Positions 7,989-16,697 are shown, numbered from the stretch's first letter. The stretch: 64,000 bases of DNA from CAMCXE01 sp046347475 (GCA_046347475.1 JAXMGD010000002.1:1-64000), one strand, 5' to 3'. Translations and numbers: made by a program. The notes: generated by a model not told the origin, from the sequence alone.

Positions 7989-9101
7989 TTAGGGTTGTTT
8001 CGTGGGGATAATTTTAGTAATGCCGCCATCCTTATTAAAATAGACCCTATCCATACAGGTAGCACGCCGGTAACTGCCGCCGCCGGGTAAATTGGCACTG
8101 TGGTACGCAAGATAGGTACTGCCTTTAAAATCAAACATGGCAGGATGAATAGTCGAAGTGCCAGGCAGCGGGTCCATTATAATTCCGCGATACTGCCAAG
8201 GGCCTGTGGCAGAAGTGCTGGTGGCATAGGCGATACTTTCAGGGAAACCGGCCGCGTATACCAAATAATAAAGCCCCTGGTGTTGGGATACATAAGGCGC
8301 CTCTTCGTAATTGGGTAGGCCACTCACAGTATTAATTTTTACGGCGCTTAAATCTCGGTGCTGGATTTTCCCGTCCGCATTTAGACTATAACGCTCACCT
8401 TTTAAATGAATTAGATCAGCTTCCAGCTCAACCCACCATAATTGTTTATTGCCCCAATAAAGATAAGCTCGGCCGTCGTCATCAATAAAAACCACAGGGT
8501 CTATGTTGCGCCAGCTATGGGTTTGATCGCGAGCTGTTTCTTCAAGCAAAATCATGGGCATACCGCGCGGATCTGCAAATGGTCCCTGCGGGGTATCAGC
8601 TACAGCAACACCAATAGAAAAACCGAACTGTCCATTCGTTTGCCCGCCCTCTAAGGTGGTATAAAAATAATAGCGCCATGTACCGGCATTATTTTTACGC
8701 GCCACTACATGGCCTGCATAGGCATTGCCTGTTTTGGCATCGCCACGGGCCCATTTAAAATCAGAATAACGCAGCACGCTGCCTTTATTGTCCCAGTTGA
8801 TCATATTATCACTGGTCCATAAGCGGTAATCATACATACGATAATCATTGCCACCAATTACCTGTTCATCATGACCGGTATAAAGATATACGGTGTTGTT
8901 ATGCACCATTACCGCAGGATCAGCCGTGTAAATAATTTCGCCCACTTTATGCGTGGGGTCTTGAGTGTCGTATTTAATAATAGGGTTGTTAAATGAGTGT
9001 GGCTGAATACTAGAAGCTTTGCCCTCCCCTATTGCCTTGGTGCATGCACCAAGAGCCAACACAGGAAACGTCATAAATATTAGTTTTAAATAGCACATCA
9101 T
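7989..9101 (-). CDS. Glycoside hydrolase family 43 lipoprotein
   Basis: A five-bladed beta-propeller glycosidase, probably acting on arabinose- or xylose-containing side chains. The N-terminus is a lipoprotein signal, with hydrophobic FMTFPVLALGAC and the lipobox Cys at about residue 20, so the enzyme should be membrane-anchored facing the periplasm or surface. The three GH43 acids are visible in context: Asp in IYTADPAVMV (base), Asp in WRNIDPVVFIDDDGRAYLYWG (pKa modulator) and Glu in PNYEEAPYV (acid). At 370 aa it is a single catalytic domain without a binding module. It stands alone, flanked on both sides by TTAACCCGGC-family palindromes. The substrate cannot be fixed from sequence; the GH43 family also includes galactanases and exo-enzymes. 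Confidence 0.9.
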   Translation of the reverse strand: MMCYLKLIFMTFPVLALGACTKAIGEGKASSIQPHSFNNPIIKYDTQDPTHKVGEIIYTADPAVMVHNNTVYLYTGHDEQVIGGNDYRMYDYRLWTSDNMINWDNKGSVLRYSDFKWARGDAKTGNAYAGHVVARKNNAGTWRYYFYTTLEGGQTNGQFGFSIGVAVADTPQGPFADPRGMPMILLEETARDQTHSWRNIDPVVFIDDDGRAYLYWGNKQLWWVELEADLIHLKGERYSLNADGKIQHRDLSAVKINTVSGLPNYEEAPYVSQHQGLYYLVYAAGFPESIAYATSTSATGPWQYRGIIMDPLPGTSTIHPAMFDFKGSTYLAYHSANLPGGGSYRRATCMDRVYFNKDGGITKIIPTKQP

Positions 9102-9127
9102 AGAAGTTCTTGTTAAAGGATGCTGTG

Positions 9128-9160
9128 ATTAACCCAGAACCAAATGCCGCTGGGTTAATA
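9128..9160. repeat. Palindromic repeat, TTAACCCGGC family, copy 3 (diverged)
   Basis: The sequence begins ATTAACCCAGAAC and ends GCTGGGTTAATA, a weaker palindrome related to copies 1 and 2. It lies just upstream of the GH43 start. A fourth, more degraded relative begins near 9777 with CTATTAACCCGGCG. Confidence 0.6.
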
Positions 9161-9211
9161 ACACATATCAAAAACACATTGTGGGTTCAGCCAATAGTAA
9201 AACCCGCCGAA

Positions 9212-9655
9212 TTAATAACAACTGCCTTTTTTATTCGGCGCTACGGATTGCCAGCTAAGAATTTTATAGCCGTAAGTCAAATGCACTACACCAAATGTGC
9301 TGCAAACCCTGTCAAGAACCTTACCGTCAGTTTTAAGCCTGCGGAGGGTAAATGTTATTAGGCTGTAGTCATCAATAGTTGCCAATGCTTTGGTGCTCTC
9401 AACAACGGATTTAGCATATTGTTGTTCGCCTAGACGCTTCTGTGCATCCTTGACATAAATACTCGCCTCGGCAGAAGAATCTGGAATGTGGATATGATGG
9501 CCGAAAATAAACTGCGGGCGCTCAACAAAATAACCTGCCAGCTCAGTATCCTTATCGAGATCCTGTAGGTATTTTTCAATAAACTGCCTGGCCTCGTGTG
9601 AATAGGCACGGCTGCAGCACAGAAACAATACTATAGCGGTAATGGTCTTTTTCAC
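9212..9655 (-). CDS. Hypothetical exported protein, 147 aa
   Basis: A small protein with a clear cleavable signal peptide (KKTITAIVLFLCCSRAYSHEA). The mature part has an amphipathic helix (ARQFIEKYLQDLDKDTELAGYF), then ERPQFIFGHHIHIP and a beta-rich C-terminal half; the pattern is reminiscent of NTF2-like folds, but I do not recognise the family. A GTG start at 9655 is preferred: it follows AAGG by seven bases and places the signal peptide at the N-terminus. An ATG at 9703 would add 16 residues before the signal. No operon partner; it lies between the GH43 gene and the membrane transport genes. Confidence 0.65.
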   Translation of the reverse strand: MKKTITAIVLFLCCSRAYSHEARQFIEKYLQDLDKDTELAGYFVERPQFIFGHHIHIPDSSAEASIYVKDAQKRLGEQQYAKSVVESTKALATIDDYSLITFTLRRLKTDGKVLDRVCSTFGVVHLTYGYKILSWQSVAPNKKGSCY

Positions 9656-9927
9656 TTTTTTACCTTGATTTAATATCCAACATCTAATCGAAAAATCCCC
9701 CAACCGCTTGTTGAATTAGCCTCGCGGCGGTGGGCTGGCAGGGTATTTCACCAAACAGCCGGGAGTTTAACGGATCTATTAACCCGGCGACACTATAAGC
9801 AGCAAGTGTTAATAATGATGGCTATTGGATAAGCAATAAAAATTGGCTTTTAACTGTGATGGATTAGGGATAGTGCTGCCGTAGTGAAAAGTGCTGATAC
9901 GGATAATAAAACAACCACCCTGCCCCG

Positions 9928-10115
9928 TTGCAATGTCATTAAGTTAAAGAAACTCTGCAATTGAACAGAGCATCCTTAAGAAATGTGTAGGGGCGACCCT
10001 TGTGGTCGCCCAATTTGGGTCGCCAAAAAATATCAGTAGCCGCAAATGTTTGGGCGCCCACAAGGGGCGCCCCTACGGAAGATTTCTATTCAGATAATTC
10101 TTAACTTAATTACTG
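9928..10115. repeat. Composite repeat element A with CAATGTCATTAAGTTAA termini
   Basis: The left end is GCAATGTCATTAAGTTAAAG (9930-9949); the right end CTTAACTTAATTAC (10100-10113) is a decayed inverted copy. Inside are inverted GTAGGGGCGACCC...GTCGCCC and GGGCGCCC...GGGGCGCCCCTAC palindromes. It lies right after the stop of the M50 gene. See elements B (12370), C (15181) and D (57239). Confidence 0.75.
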
Positions 10116-10122
10116 CGGGAAT

Positions 10123-12270
10123 TTAAAAGCCGCTTTCGCGCACCCACACCGCTACCATCTGCCGGAGGGCTTTTTGAATTAAATTTTGCGGCTGGGTGTT
10201 AAACCAAATAACGCCTGCAATTTCTTGGCTTAAATTATTTGCCTGGTCCGCTGCGCAGGCGGTAAAACGCAGGCGAAATTGGCTGGTATTGGGGATTAAT
10301 GCGGGTGCTTCGTTGGGGTTGGTGGCAGCTTGGGTTTGTACGGCAATGGGCCCGCCGTAAGTGCTGGCTAATAAGGGTTGTTGTAATTTATGGGTGTTTT
10401 GGCTTTCTAATTCTTGCCACTGGCAATTAACCGCCGCAAGGCCGGGTTGGTTGGCGATAAACCTTATGCTGGGGTTAGTGGTGGATTGGTGGGCGTGCAC
10501 GCGGCGGGCATCATTTTCGGTTAAATAGGCCTCGCCTTTGAGGCCCTGTTGATTGGCGATATAAAATAATTGTTCGCCTTGGGCAAGCCAAGCGCCATTT
10601 ACCAAGCTGTTATTTTTAGCAACCAAACGGCCACTGATGGGGGCAGTGATGGTGAGTTGATTAATTTGTTCTTGCAGCGCTAAAACGCGCGCTGCCGCGG
10701 CTTGCCAGCGCTGCTGCAGTGCGGGGCCTGCGGCGAATAATTCACTGGCAAAACCCTGTTGGTTTAATTGCCAGCGTAGGTTTTGCTCCTGCACTTGGGC
10801 CTGTTGCAGGCTAAAGGTTAATTTGGGATTTATTAATAAGGCTAGGGTTTGCCCTGCATTTACCCAGTCGCCTTCATTTACATTAATTTGCGTTACTTGG
10901 GCCGGGAAGCGGTTGTAAATACCCTGGGCCTGTTCGGCCATGACTACGGCCGGTGCGCTCATGCGGCCCTGCCAAGGAATAATAAAAATACTGCACAAGA
11001 GGCAGGCTAAAACGGCTGTGCGTGCCGTGGCGGAGTTGAATTTAATCTGCTTGCGGCGCTGCCACCATTGGGCGACTTCTTTTTTGACGGGATAAGCGAT
11101 AAACCAGCCTAGCTCCACCAGCATTAATACTATGCCTAATAATTTAAAAAATACGCCATACACTAAAAAGGCGATACCTAAAAATAATAGGGCGCGATAG
11201 AGCAAGGTGGCGGTGGCAAAGGCGATAAAAAACCGCTTGCGGCTGGGGCTGAGTTGTTCGGGGATGGGTTCGTTAAAGGCAAAGAGTTTTTCGCGCAGCC
11301 ACCAGAGGGCCACCGCGAAGGAGCGCTCGTGTAAATTGGGTGTATTTAAATAATCGGCCAATAAAAAATAGCCATCAAAGCGCATAAAGGGGCTGGCGTT
11401 GATGGCGATGGTAATTAACCAAGTGCTGGTGGCTAATAAAAAGGCACAGGCTTTAAATGGGCCTTCGGGTAAAAAATACCAGGCGATACTGGCGAGTACC
11501 GCCAGCGTTAATTCGGCCGCTATACCAGCAGCGGCTATATGAAAACGCTGTTTACTGCTGGAGAGGCGCCAGGCGTCGTTGGTGTCGGTAAACAATACCG
11601 GCACTAATACCATCACCGCGACCCCCATAGTAGGTACGCGGCAGCCGTATTTATAGGCCGTGAGGGCGTGGCCGAATTCGTGGAAAATTTTGGCAAATAA
11701 TAAAGCGCCGCCCAGGGCAACAATACCTTGCCAGTTGGTGTAGTGGCTAAAGGTGTGGGTAAATTGCTCCCATTGGCGGGAAATTAAATACAAAGCTATG
11801 AGTGTAAGGGTAATTAAAATTTTACCTGCGGCGGGCGTGAGCAAATGATTAAAAAAAGGCAACAGGAATTTTAAAATGGGTTCGGGTTTTATGAGGGGGA
11901 CACGGAAAAACAAATAGTTTTTAATAAGCCAGGCGATGCCTTTTTTTTGTTGCTGTTTATTCACCTGGGTGAAATAGTCAGTGTGTTGCGGGCTTTGGAT
12001 GCGGGCCAGATTGTGGGAGACTAAAAAACGTTGAATGGCTTGGATATCGCCTGAGGTAATTTCTAAAGTGGTTTCTTGGTTGACGGCGCTGATGATAGCG
12101 TCGGCATCCAGCCGGTTTTGCCAGCGGCTGAGTATTTCAAAGGTGGGCCAGGTGATTTGGTAGAAGCGATGAATGGCCGGGTCGTAGAGGCGGTAGAGCG
12201 GAGCACCGGTCTCGTCGCTGCCTGCGGGCAGCAATTGCAATTCGGGGCGGAGGGGGTGCAGGTTTGGCAT
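10123..12270 (-). CDS. PqqD-like / M50 zinc metallopeptidase / HlyD adaptor fusion protein
   Basis: A 715-aa multidomain membrane protein. Residues about 20-90 (LYDPAIHRFYQITWPTFEIL...FLVSHNLARI) look like a PqqD-like winged-helix domain, the type used to recognise peptide substrates. Residues 140-420 hold several membrane helices with the zinc motif HEFGH (197-201) and a distal SPFMRFDGYFLL motif (N/S-P-x4-DG, about 295) typical of M50 site-2 proteases. After a last membrane helix (about 430) comes a HlyD/biotinyl-lipoyl-like adaptor (VNEGDWVNAGQTLALLINPKL; ITAPISGRLVAKNNSLVNGAWL). The gene is third in a minus-strand series with two adaptor genes. The three probably form one export or envelope-processing complex, but its substrate is unknown and no ATPase or RND pump is adjacent. 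Confidence 0.85.
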   Translation of the reverse strand: MPNLHPLRPELQLLPAGSDETGAPLYRLYDPAIHRFYQITWPTFEILSRWQNRLDADAIISAVNQETTLEITSGDIQAIQRFLVSHNLARIQSPQHTDYFTQVNKQQQKKGIAWLIKNYLFFRVPLIKPEPILKFLLPFFNHLLTPAAGKILITLTLIALYLISRQWEQFTHTFSHYTNWQGIVALGGALLFAKIFHEFGHALTAYKYGCRVPTMGVAVMVLVPVLFTDTNDAWRLSSSKQRFHIAAAGIAAELTLAVLASIAWYFLPEGPFKACAFLLATSTWLITIAINASPFMRFDGYFLLADYLNTPNLHERSFAVALWWLREKLFAFNEPIPEQLSPSRKRFFIAFATATLLYRALLFLGIAFLVYGVFFKLLGIVLMLVELGWFIAYPVKKEVAQWWQRRKQIKFNSATARTAVLACLLCSIFIIPWQGRMSAPAVVMAEQAQGIYNRFPAQVTQINVNEGDWVNAGQTLALLINPKLTFSLQQAQVQEQNLRWQLNQQGFASELFAAGPALQQRWQAAAARVLALQEQINQLTITAPISGRLVAKNNSLVNGAWLAQGEQLFYIANQQGLKGEAYLTENDARRVHAHQSTTNPSIRFIANQPGLAAVNCQWQELESQNTHKLQQPLLASTYGGPIAVQTQAATNPNEAPALIPNTSQFRLRFTACAADQANNLSQEIAGVIWFNTQPQNLIQKALRQMVAVWVRESGF

Positions 12271-12369
12271 TTTTGGCGCGTCCTGGTGGTGGCGTTTTTC
12301 GTTGTTATTGTCTGGTTTAGTGTGTTTTTGTGTTTAATGGGCGAATTAGCGGTTTAACCCCTCCCCAGC

Positions 12370-12526
12370 CCTATGTCATTTAGTAAAGGATTTTCTGACT
12401 AGAAAACTCCCGTAGGGGCACCCCTTGTGGGTGCCCAAGCCCACGCGGATACACAAATTTATCGAGGCCAACATTGGGCGACCACAAGGGTCGCCCCTAC
12501 AGCTCCCCATAACTTAATGACATTGC
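12370..12526. repeat. Composite repeat element B
   Basis: The right end AACTTAATGACATTGC (12511-12526) matches the shared terminus; the left end TATGTCATTTAGTAAAG (12372-12388) is a decayed inverted copy. The interior holds GTAGGGGCACCCC...GTGGGTGCCC and GGGCGACC...GGTCGCCCCTAC modules, similar to element A. It separates the M50 fusion gene from the upstream adaptor gene. Confidence 0.72.
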
Positions 12527-12582
12527 CCCTTACCCAGGGCCAACCACCCCGCCCCTTCGCCCCCACGCCAAAGAAGGTGAAT

Positions 12583-13917
12583 TTATAGCCCCACCGTCTG
12601 CCGCGCAGCCGTCAGGGGTTTGCGCAGTAGGTAATAAATCAGCGGCACCCGCTCGCCATAAATTTTGGCCGTTCCCTGCTGGCCCAAGCTGGGTGGGCTG
12701 CCGGTGAAGCGCGCTTTAAGGCGATAGGCGAGTACGCCTTGCGGGGTGACTTCGGCTTGGTAGGCCTGGGTGTGTAACTCGGCGCTGTGGGTAGTAAGCG
12801 GGCCAGCGTTGGGGTAGAGGCTAATATTGGTAGCGTTGGGCAGGGGTATGGCGTCGCTGGCAGGTAGGTCTATTTTCAGCTCTATATCATTGGGGTCGGC
12901 AATCAACATCACCCGCTCGCCCTGGGCCAGTGCTTTACCCTGCCAATCGTTTACATCGCTAAAAACGGCCACTCCTGCCCGCTCAGCCTTGATGCTGACG
13001 CGCTCTAACTGCTCTTGGCTGTAGCGCACCTCAAGGGACTTTTCTTCTAACTCGCCTTTCTTCAGCGCCATGGCCAGCTTGCCTTTATCGTCGGTAACGG
13101 CCTGCTGGGCCGCTTGGCGGTATTCCGCTTGGGCGGTTTTAAAAGCCTGCTCGGCGAGGTCTTTTTGGCTGGCAAGCAGGGTGGTATCCAGGGTGAGCAA
13201 CACCTGCCCTGCCGCCACGGCCTGGTTGGGCACTACATTGAGCTTATCTACCACGCCTTCCAGGGGCGCGCGCACCACGAATGGGTTGCGCGGCACCACT
13301 TCTGCTGGCGCCAACACACTCATGCGCACGGGGAAGATACAGAACAGCAGCAGGGCCGCCGCCCAGTAGCGCTGGCGTTTTAGCCAAGGGGCGAGCTGCA
13401 GCCCTGGGCGCTCGCGGCTGAGGGCGAGGCTTGCGTGTTGGTAAATGTCTTGTAGCTCTTTAGCGATGAGCTGCTCTTGCGGGCTGAAGGCCTGCTCGCG
13501 GGCGAGGATCAAGAGGGCGTCGGAGCCCTGGGGTAGCACCAAAATAAATTCCGGCAGCCAGTGATACCACTCGCTGGCGAAGGCGGCTTCGCACTGGGCG
13601 GCGCTGAGCTGGTACACCTCCCCCAAGGCCTGTTGGGGTTGGCGCTGCAGGTAGTGGCCGAGCTGCTCCAGCCACTGGTTCATGGGGGCGTTGGCCTCCA
13701 CCACCGGCACGCCGGATACCGCGTGTAAGCCCTTGTGCCAAAAGGCCGCCTGCCGGTAGGTAAGCAGTTGCAGGGTTTCATTCACCTGGGTGAAGGCCAG
13801 CTCAGCAAGGCTTTTGGCGGCCCGCGCCCGGCGGCCCAGCTGCAACAGCGGGCTTAGGGGGTTGGCGGCGGCCTGGGGTTTTTCGGTGTTGATGGCGGCG
13901 AGGACGGGGCGGGTCAT
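12583..13917 (-). CDS. HlyD-family periplasmic adaptor with N-terminal GAF-like domain
   Basis: A 444-aa inner-membrane adaptor. The N-terminal cytoplasmic part (residues 30-180; AKSLAELAFTQVNETLQLL...PYRQ-type pattern and LLILAREQAFSPQEQLIAKELQDIY) resembles a GAF sensor domain. A membrane helix follows (YWAAALLLFCIFPVRMSVLAP, about 200-220), then the barrel-sandwich hybrid and coiled coil (VVRAPLEGVVDKLNVVPNQAVAAGQVLLTLD; DLAEQAFKTAQAEYRQAAQQ) and a C-terminal beta domain. The start at 13917 is supported by a GAGG ten bases upstream and lies just after the TGA of the previous gene; a longer frame to 13965 would overlap it. The N-terminal domain suggests a regulated or substrate-sensing adaptor. 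Confidence 0.83.
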   Translation of the reverse strand: MTRPVLAAINTEKPQAAANPLSPLLQLGRRARAAKSLAELAFTQVNETLQLLTYRQAAFWHKGLHAVSGVPVVEANAPMNQWLEQLGHYLQRQPQQALGEVYQLSAAQCEAAFASEWYHWLPEFILVLPQGSDALLILAREQAFSPQEQLIAKELQDIYQHASLALSRERPGLQLAPWLKRQRYWAAALLLFCIFPVRMSVLAPAEVVPRNPFVVRAPLEGVVDKLNVVPNQAVAAGQVLLTLDTTLLASQKDLAEQAFKTAQAEYRQAAQQAVTDDKGKLAMALKKGELEEKSLEVRYSQEQLERVSIKAERAGVAVFSDVNDWQGKALAQGERVMLIADPNDIELKIDLPASDAIPLPNATNISLYPNAGPLTTHSAELHTQAYQAEVTPQGVLAYRLKARFTGSPPSLGQQGTAKIYGERVPLIYYLLRKPLTAARQTVGL

Positions 13918-13927
13918 GGTTGATTCC

Positions 13928-14764
13928 TCATTGGGCCAGCTCACTCTGCGCCACCGGGTTGCCAACCGTGTTGAAGTCGGCCCAGCCGCTCATGCCGGGT
14001 ATCAACTCTCGGTTGTCGTTGAGTATGCGGGCGGTGATGGCGATGGTTTGGCTGACCGGGTCTATGCGGGCACCTAAACGGGTGATTTGCGCCGGGTAGG
14101 TTTTGGCGTTTTCTTCAAGGCTCACAGCGAAGTTGCTGCCGACTTTGAGCCAGCTCAACCAGTGGCTGGGTACGATCAGTTGCAGCTCAAGGCCACTGCT
14201 GCTTTGGATGTCCAGCAGCGGTGTGCCTGCAGCGACGAACTGATGGGGCGCCACCATGCGGCGGGCCACGCGGCCATCAAAGGGCGCAGTAAGCTGGCAT
14301 TTGCCCATGCTGGTTTTCATGTAATTCAGCTCCGCCTCGGCCTCGCGGGCCTTGGCGGCGCTCTGCTCCAGCTCCAGCTCGCCGGTAGCGTTAAGGCTGG
14401 CCATACGGGCGGTGACTTGCTGCAGTTTACGGGCGGAGTCGCTGGCGGCTTGGGCTTTTTTAAATTGTGCCTCGTACAGGCTGCAATCAAGCCCCACTAA
14501 TTTATCGCCACGTTTAAAGGCATCGCCTTCTCGCAGGTTAAGGTCGGCGATTTTGCCGCCGAGCTCGCTGGAGATCACCACCGCATCCGGCGAGATTAAC
14601 TGGGTGCGAATGCGCCGCTCATCCTGCGCCGCCTTAGCAGCGCCCTCCCCTGGCGCTGCCAAGGCTTGGGTGTTCAGTGCGATCACTGCAGCAGCTAAGG
14701 CGCTCCGTACTCCGCAGCCCGAACGCGAAAAACCGCTTATAAATTGCATTGTTTTAGATGGCAT
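13928..14764 (-). CDS. RND/HlyD-type periplasmic adaptor subunit
   Basis: A 278-aa exported adaptor and the first gene of the three-gene series. A signal peptide (SALAAAVIALNTQALAAPGEG) is followed by a lipoyl-like half (VISSELGGKIADLNLREGDAFKRGDKLVGLDCSLYEA), a short alpha-hairpin rich in Ala, Glu and Lys, the second lipoyl half (LTAPFDGRVARRMVAPHQFVAAGTPLLDIQS) and a beta-barrel. It is shorter than the AcrA family norm (about 370-390 aa), lacking most of the membrane-proximal domain. An AGGA lies five bases before the ATG. No transporter gene is adjacent, so its partner is probably the M50/HlyD fusion downstream. Confidence 0.82.
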   Translation of the reverse strand: MPSKTMQFISGFSRSGCGVRSALAAAVIALNTQALAAPGEGAAKAAQDERRIRTQLISPDAVVISSELGGKIADLNLREGDAFKRGDKLVGLDCSLYEAQFKKAQAASDSARKLQQVTARMASLNATGELELEQSAAKAREAEAELNYMKTSMGKCQLTAPFDGRVARRMVAPHQFVAAGTPLLDIQSSSGLELQLIVPSHWLSWLKVGSNFAVSLEENAKTYPAQITRLGARIDPVSQTIAITARILNDNRELIPGMSGWADFNTVGNPVAQSELAQ

Positions 14765-15180
14765 AAATTCCTACTTAGATCAGCTGGCTAAACGGCTAAA
14801 TGCCGTCCCGCATACGTGTATAAAGGTTAAAAATCGGCGTAATAAAACCTGATTGTGCGTTGCTAAAACGTGTTTAGCATCCAACATTAAAACGGGGTTT
14901 TCGCTGATAACAATTGCAAACCCCAATCTACAGCCAGGCATTTTATTGCCCAATAAAGCTGTAATTAACCCACTCAGAAATTTTTACCTGCACCGAATAA
15001 ATCTACCAAGCCAAATATTTTGGTCGGTTGTTTTTGCTTTAACGCCATAGACAGCAACCGAGATTAATTTTTTATTATTCTGTGAGCAGTCATCAACACC
15101 GCCGTGCAATACGATACACACCACGCGTATCAACACCGTTAAAATTAGGCGTCAAAAACTTATCGCGCATCCCCACCCAC
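14765..15180. other. Intergenic region, presumed promoter of the adaptor/M50 genes
   Basis: AT-rich sequence upstream of the minus-strand adaptor gene. It must contain the promoter for that series, but I could not pick a convincing -35/-10 pair. Short open frames on the plus strand here show no ribosome binding site or protein-like composition. I looked for a small precursor-peptide gene that the PqqD-like domain could recognise and did not find a convincing one. Confidence 0.4.
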
Positions 15181-15350
15181 TGCAATGTCATTAAGTTAAA
15201 GATTTGTGCCCTCTGGCGCAGCCCGGATGAAGTGAAACGCAATCCGGGGTTTCATCAAAACACCCCGGATTACGCTGCGCTTCATCCGGGCTACAAAATC
15301 AATTTAATTGAGGTAGCGACACCAAAACTCTTAACTAAATGACATTGCCA
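15181..15350. repeat. Composite repeat element C
   Basis: The best-preserved termini on both sides: GCAATGTCATTAAGTTAAAG (15182-15201) and CTTAACTAAATGACATTGC (15330-15348), inverted. The interior differs from A and B: it is an inverted pair of the widespread GCCCGGATGAAG...AATCCGGG repeat. The remainder up to about 15780 shows no recognisable gene. Confidence 0.8.
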
Positions 15351-15786
15351 CCCGCTGCGCAGCTTTAGGCCGACTGGCTTAACAGCTGCAGGGCTATTTA
15401 TTAAAATTGCCAACACACTGAACGGGCTATTGATACACACCACACCCGCCGCACAAGCTCCTATATGGGTGTTTTATAACCAAAACAGCCGCATAGGATT
15501 TTTTTATAATACTGCGATCTGAGTGTAGACGATAAAACCGACCCAACAGCCTTCTCAGGCGTTAGTTAGCCTGCTTTTTAAAAGCATTTTTTAATTAACA
15601 TCCACCGTTAGCTGATGTTTATATTTCCTTATGAAATATAAAGCACCCCGGCGCAGCCCAGGCTGGGGATTTATGCTTGGCTTGGCGTTGGGGGCTGGGG
15701 TTGCGCGGTGGATCATCAGGGCTTGTTGCCCTTTGGCAGGGTTCTGGATTGGATTAGGCGGGTGTTGCGATGAGGTGGTCATGCGT

Positions 15787-15899
15787 ATGGTGGATTCGGA
15801 GCGCAGCGACAATCCACCAGATCGAAGCCACGGTCTTGCAGTTTGAACAATTTCTTGCGGCACGACCAATGGTGGATTGCTTCGCGAATCCACCCTACC
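15787..15899. repeat. REP pair flanking the RAYT pseudogene, 3' side
   Basis: GGTGGATTCGGAGCGCAGCG...AATCCACC (15789-15818) and the inverted GGTGGATTGCTTCGCGAATC...CACCCTAC (15871-15899). The same pair occurs at 16460-16574, on the other side of the transposase remnant. A transposase gene between REP pairs is the classical RAYT arrangement. Confidence 0.82.
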
Positions 15900-15903
15900 A
15901 GTT

Positions 15904-16448
15904 TTATTCGGAATTAAGTTGATTTAGCTTACGCGTTTGTTCGGCGCAATCAATGCCACACCAGTCTTCAGCATAAAAACCACGCTCAACAAATCGATGA
16001 AACGTTGAAAAGGGCCAATCCTTTATCTGCGTGGCCAGGCCGTGTTTCATCGGGTTATAGTGAATATAATTAATTTTCCGCTCCACATCCAACTCATCGC
16101 GCAGCAGATGCTCCCAAAAACGTCGCTGCCAAATGCCGCGCTCACTGTTTTTACACCGAATAACAGATAGATGCTCGGTTTTGGGTAATTTTTTGCAGAA
16201 CAATAATTTAATTAAACGCCACCGCATGAAAAAATCAGCATCTGCCTCAGGCAATTTTTAAATACAATGCATATGATCCGGCAACACAACCCAAGCAATA
16301 ATTTCAAACGCATATTTATTTTTAACCCGTCGAGTGGAATCGCGCAGGACATCAAGATGTCGCACCAACAAATCGGATTTACGATCTACAGATTGACGGT
16401 GAAAAAATAGCTGCCACCTTCTTGATACACTCTCCGATAGTTCGACAT
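15904..16448 (-). pseudogene. REP-associated tyrosine transposase (RAYT, IS200-like), decayed
   Basis: The gene starts at 16448 with a protein reading MSNYRRVYQEGGSYFFTVNL, the standard RAYT opening. It then meets TAG at that point; the frame continues shifted by one base as DRKSDLLVRHLDVLRD and onward to AWVVLPDHMHCI, containing the His-x-His metal motif. A TAA stop follows where Trp is usual. The remainder (PEADADFFMRWRLIKLLF...ERGIWQRRFWEHLLRD...INYIHYNPMKHG...WPFSTFHRFV) is open for 116 residues and ends at 15904. There is thus at least one frameshift and one nonsense change; the protein is inactive. RAYTs are thought to mobilise REP sequences, and matching REP pairs flank this gene. Confidence 0.9.
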
Positions 16449-16459
16449 TTTAATTCCTT

Positions 16460-16574
16460 GTAGGGTGGATTCGGAGCGCAGCGACAATCCACCGGATCGA
16501 AGCCACGGTCTTGTAGTTCAAATAGATGCTCGCGGTTAGATAAACGGTGGATTGCTTCGCGAATCCACCCTACG
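16460..16574. repeat. REP pair flanking the RAYT pseudogene, 5' side
   Basis: GTAGGGTGGATTCGGAGCGC...AATCCACC (16460-16493) and inverted GGTGGATTGCTTCGCGAATC...CACCCTAC (16546-16574). The spacer, including ATCGAAGCCACGGTCTTG, matches that of the 15787-15899 pair, so these are two copies of the same unit. Confidence 0.82.
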
Positions 16575-16661
16575 GGTTTTCTTCGGAATTAAATTGATCC
16601 GCCTTACGCGTTGAGTCCTCCGAGATGTCTAACGCCTGGGTTCACCGTAAAAATGCGGAGC

Positions 16662-16697
16662 CGTGTAGGGCGGGTTGCAACCCGCCCTACACGACTG
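16662..16697. repeat. Palindrome GTGTAGGGCGGGTT / AACCCGCCCTACAC
   Basis: A near-perfect palindrome of the GTAGGGCGGG family. The right arm overlaps the stop codon (16687-16689) and last codons of the GNAT gene, so the repeat provides the end of that coding sequence. Related sequences occur at 17239-17376. Confidence 0.8.

Noticed and set aside
15591..15893. Open frames on both strands of about 70-100 codons
   Set aside because: They overlap a REP pair and each other, have no ribosome binding site and end in repeat-derived residues.
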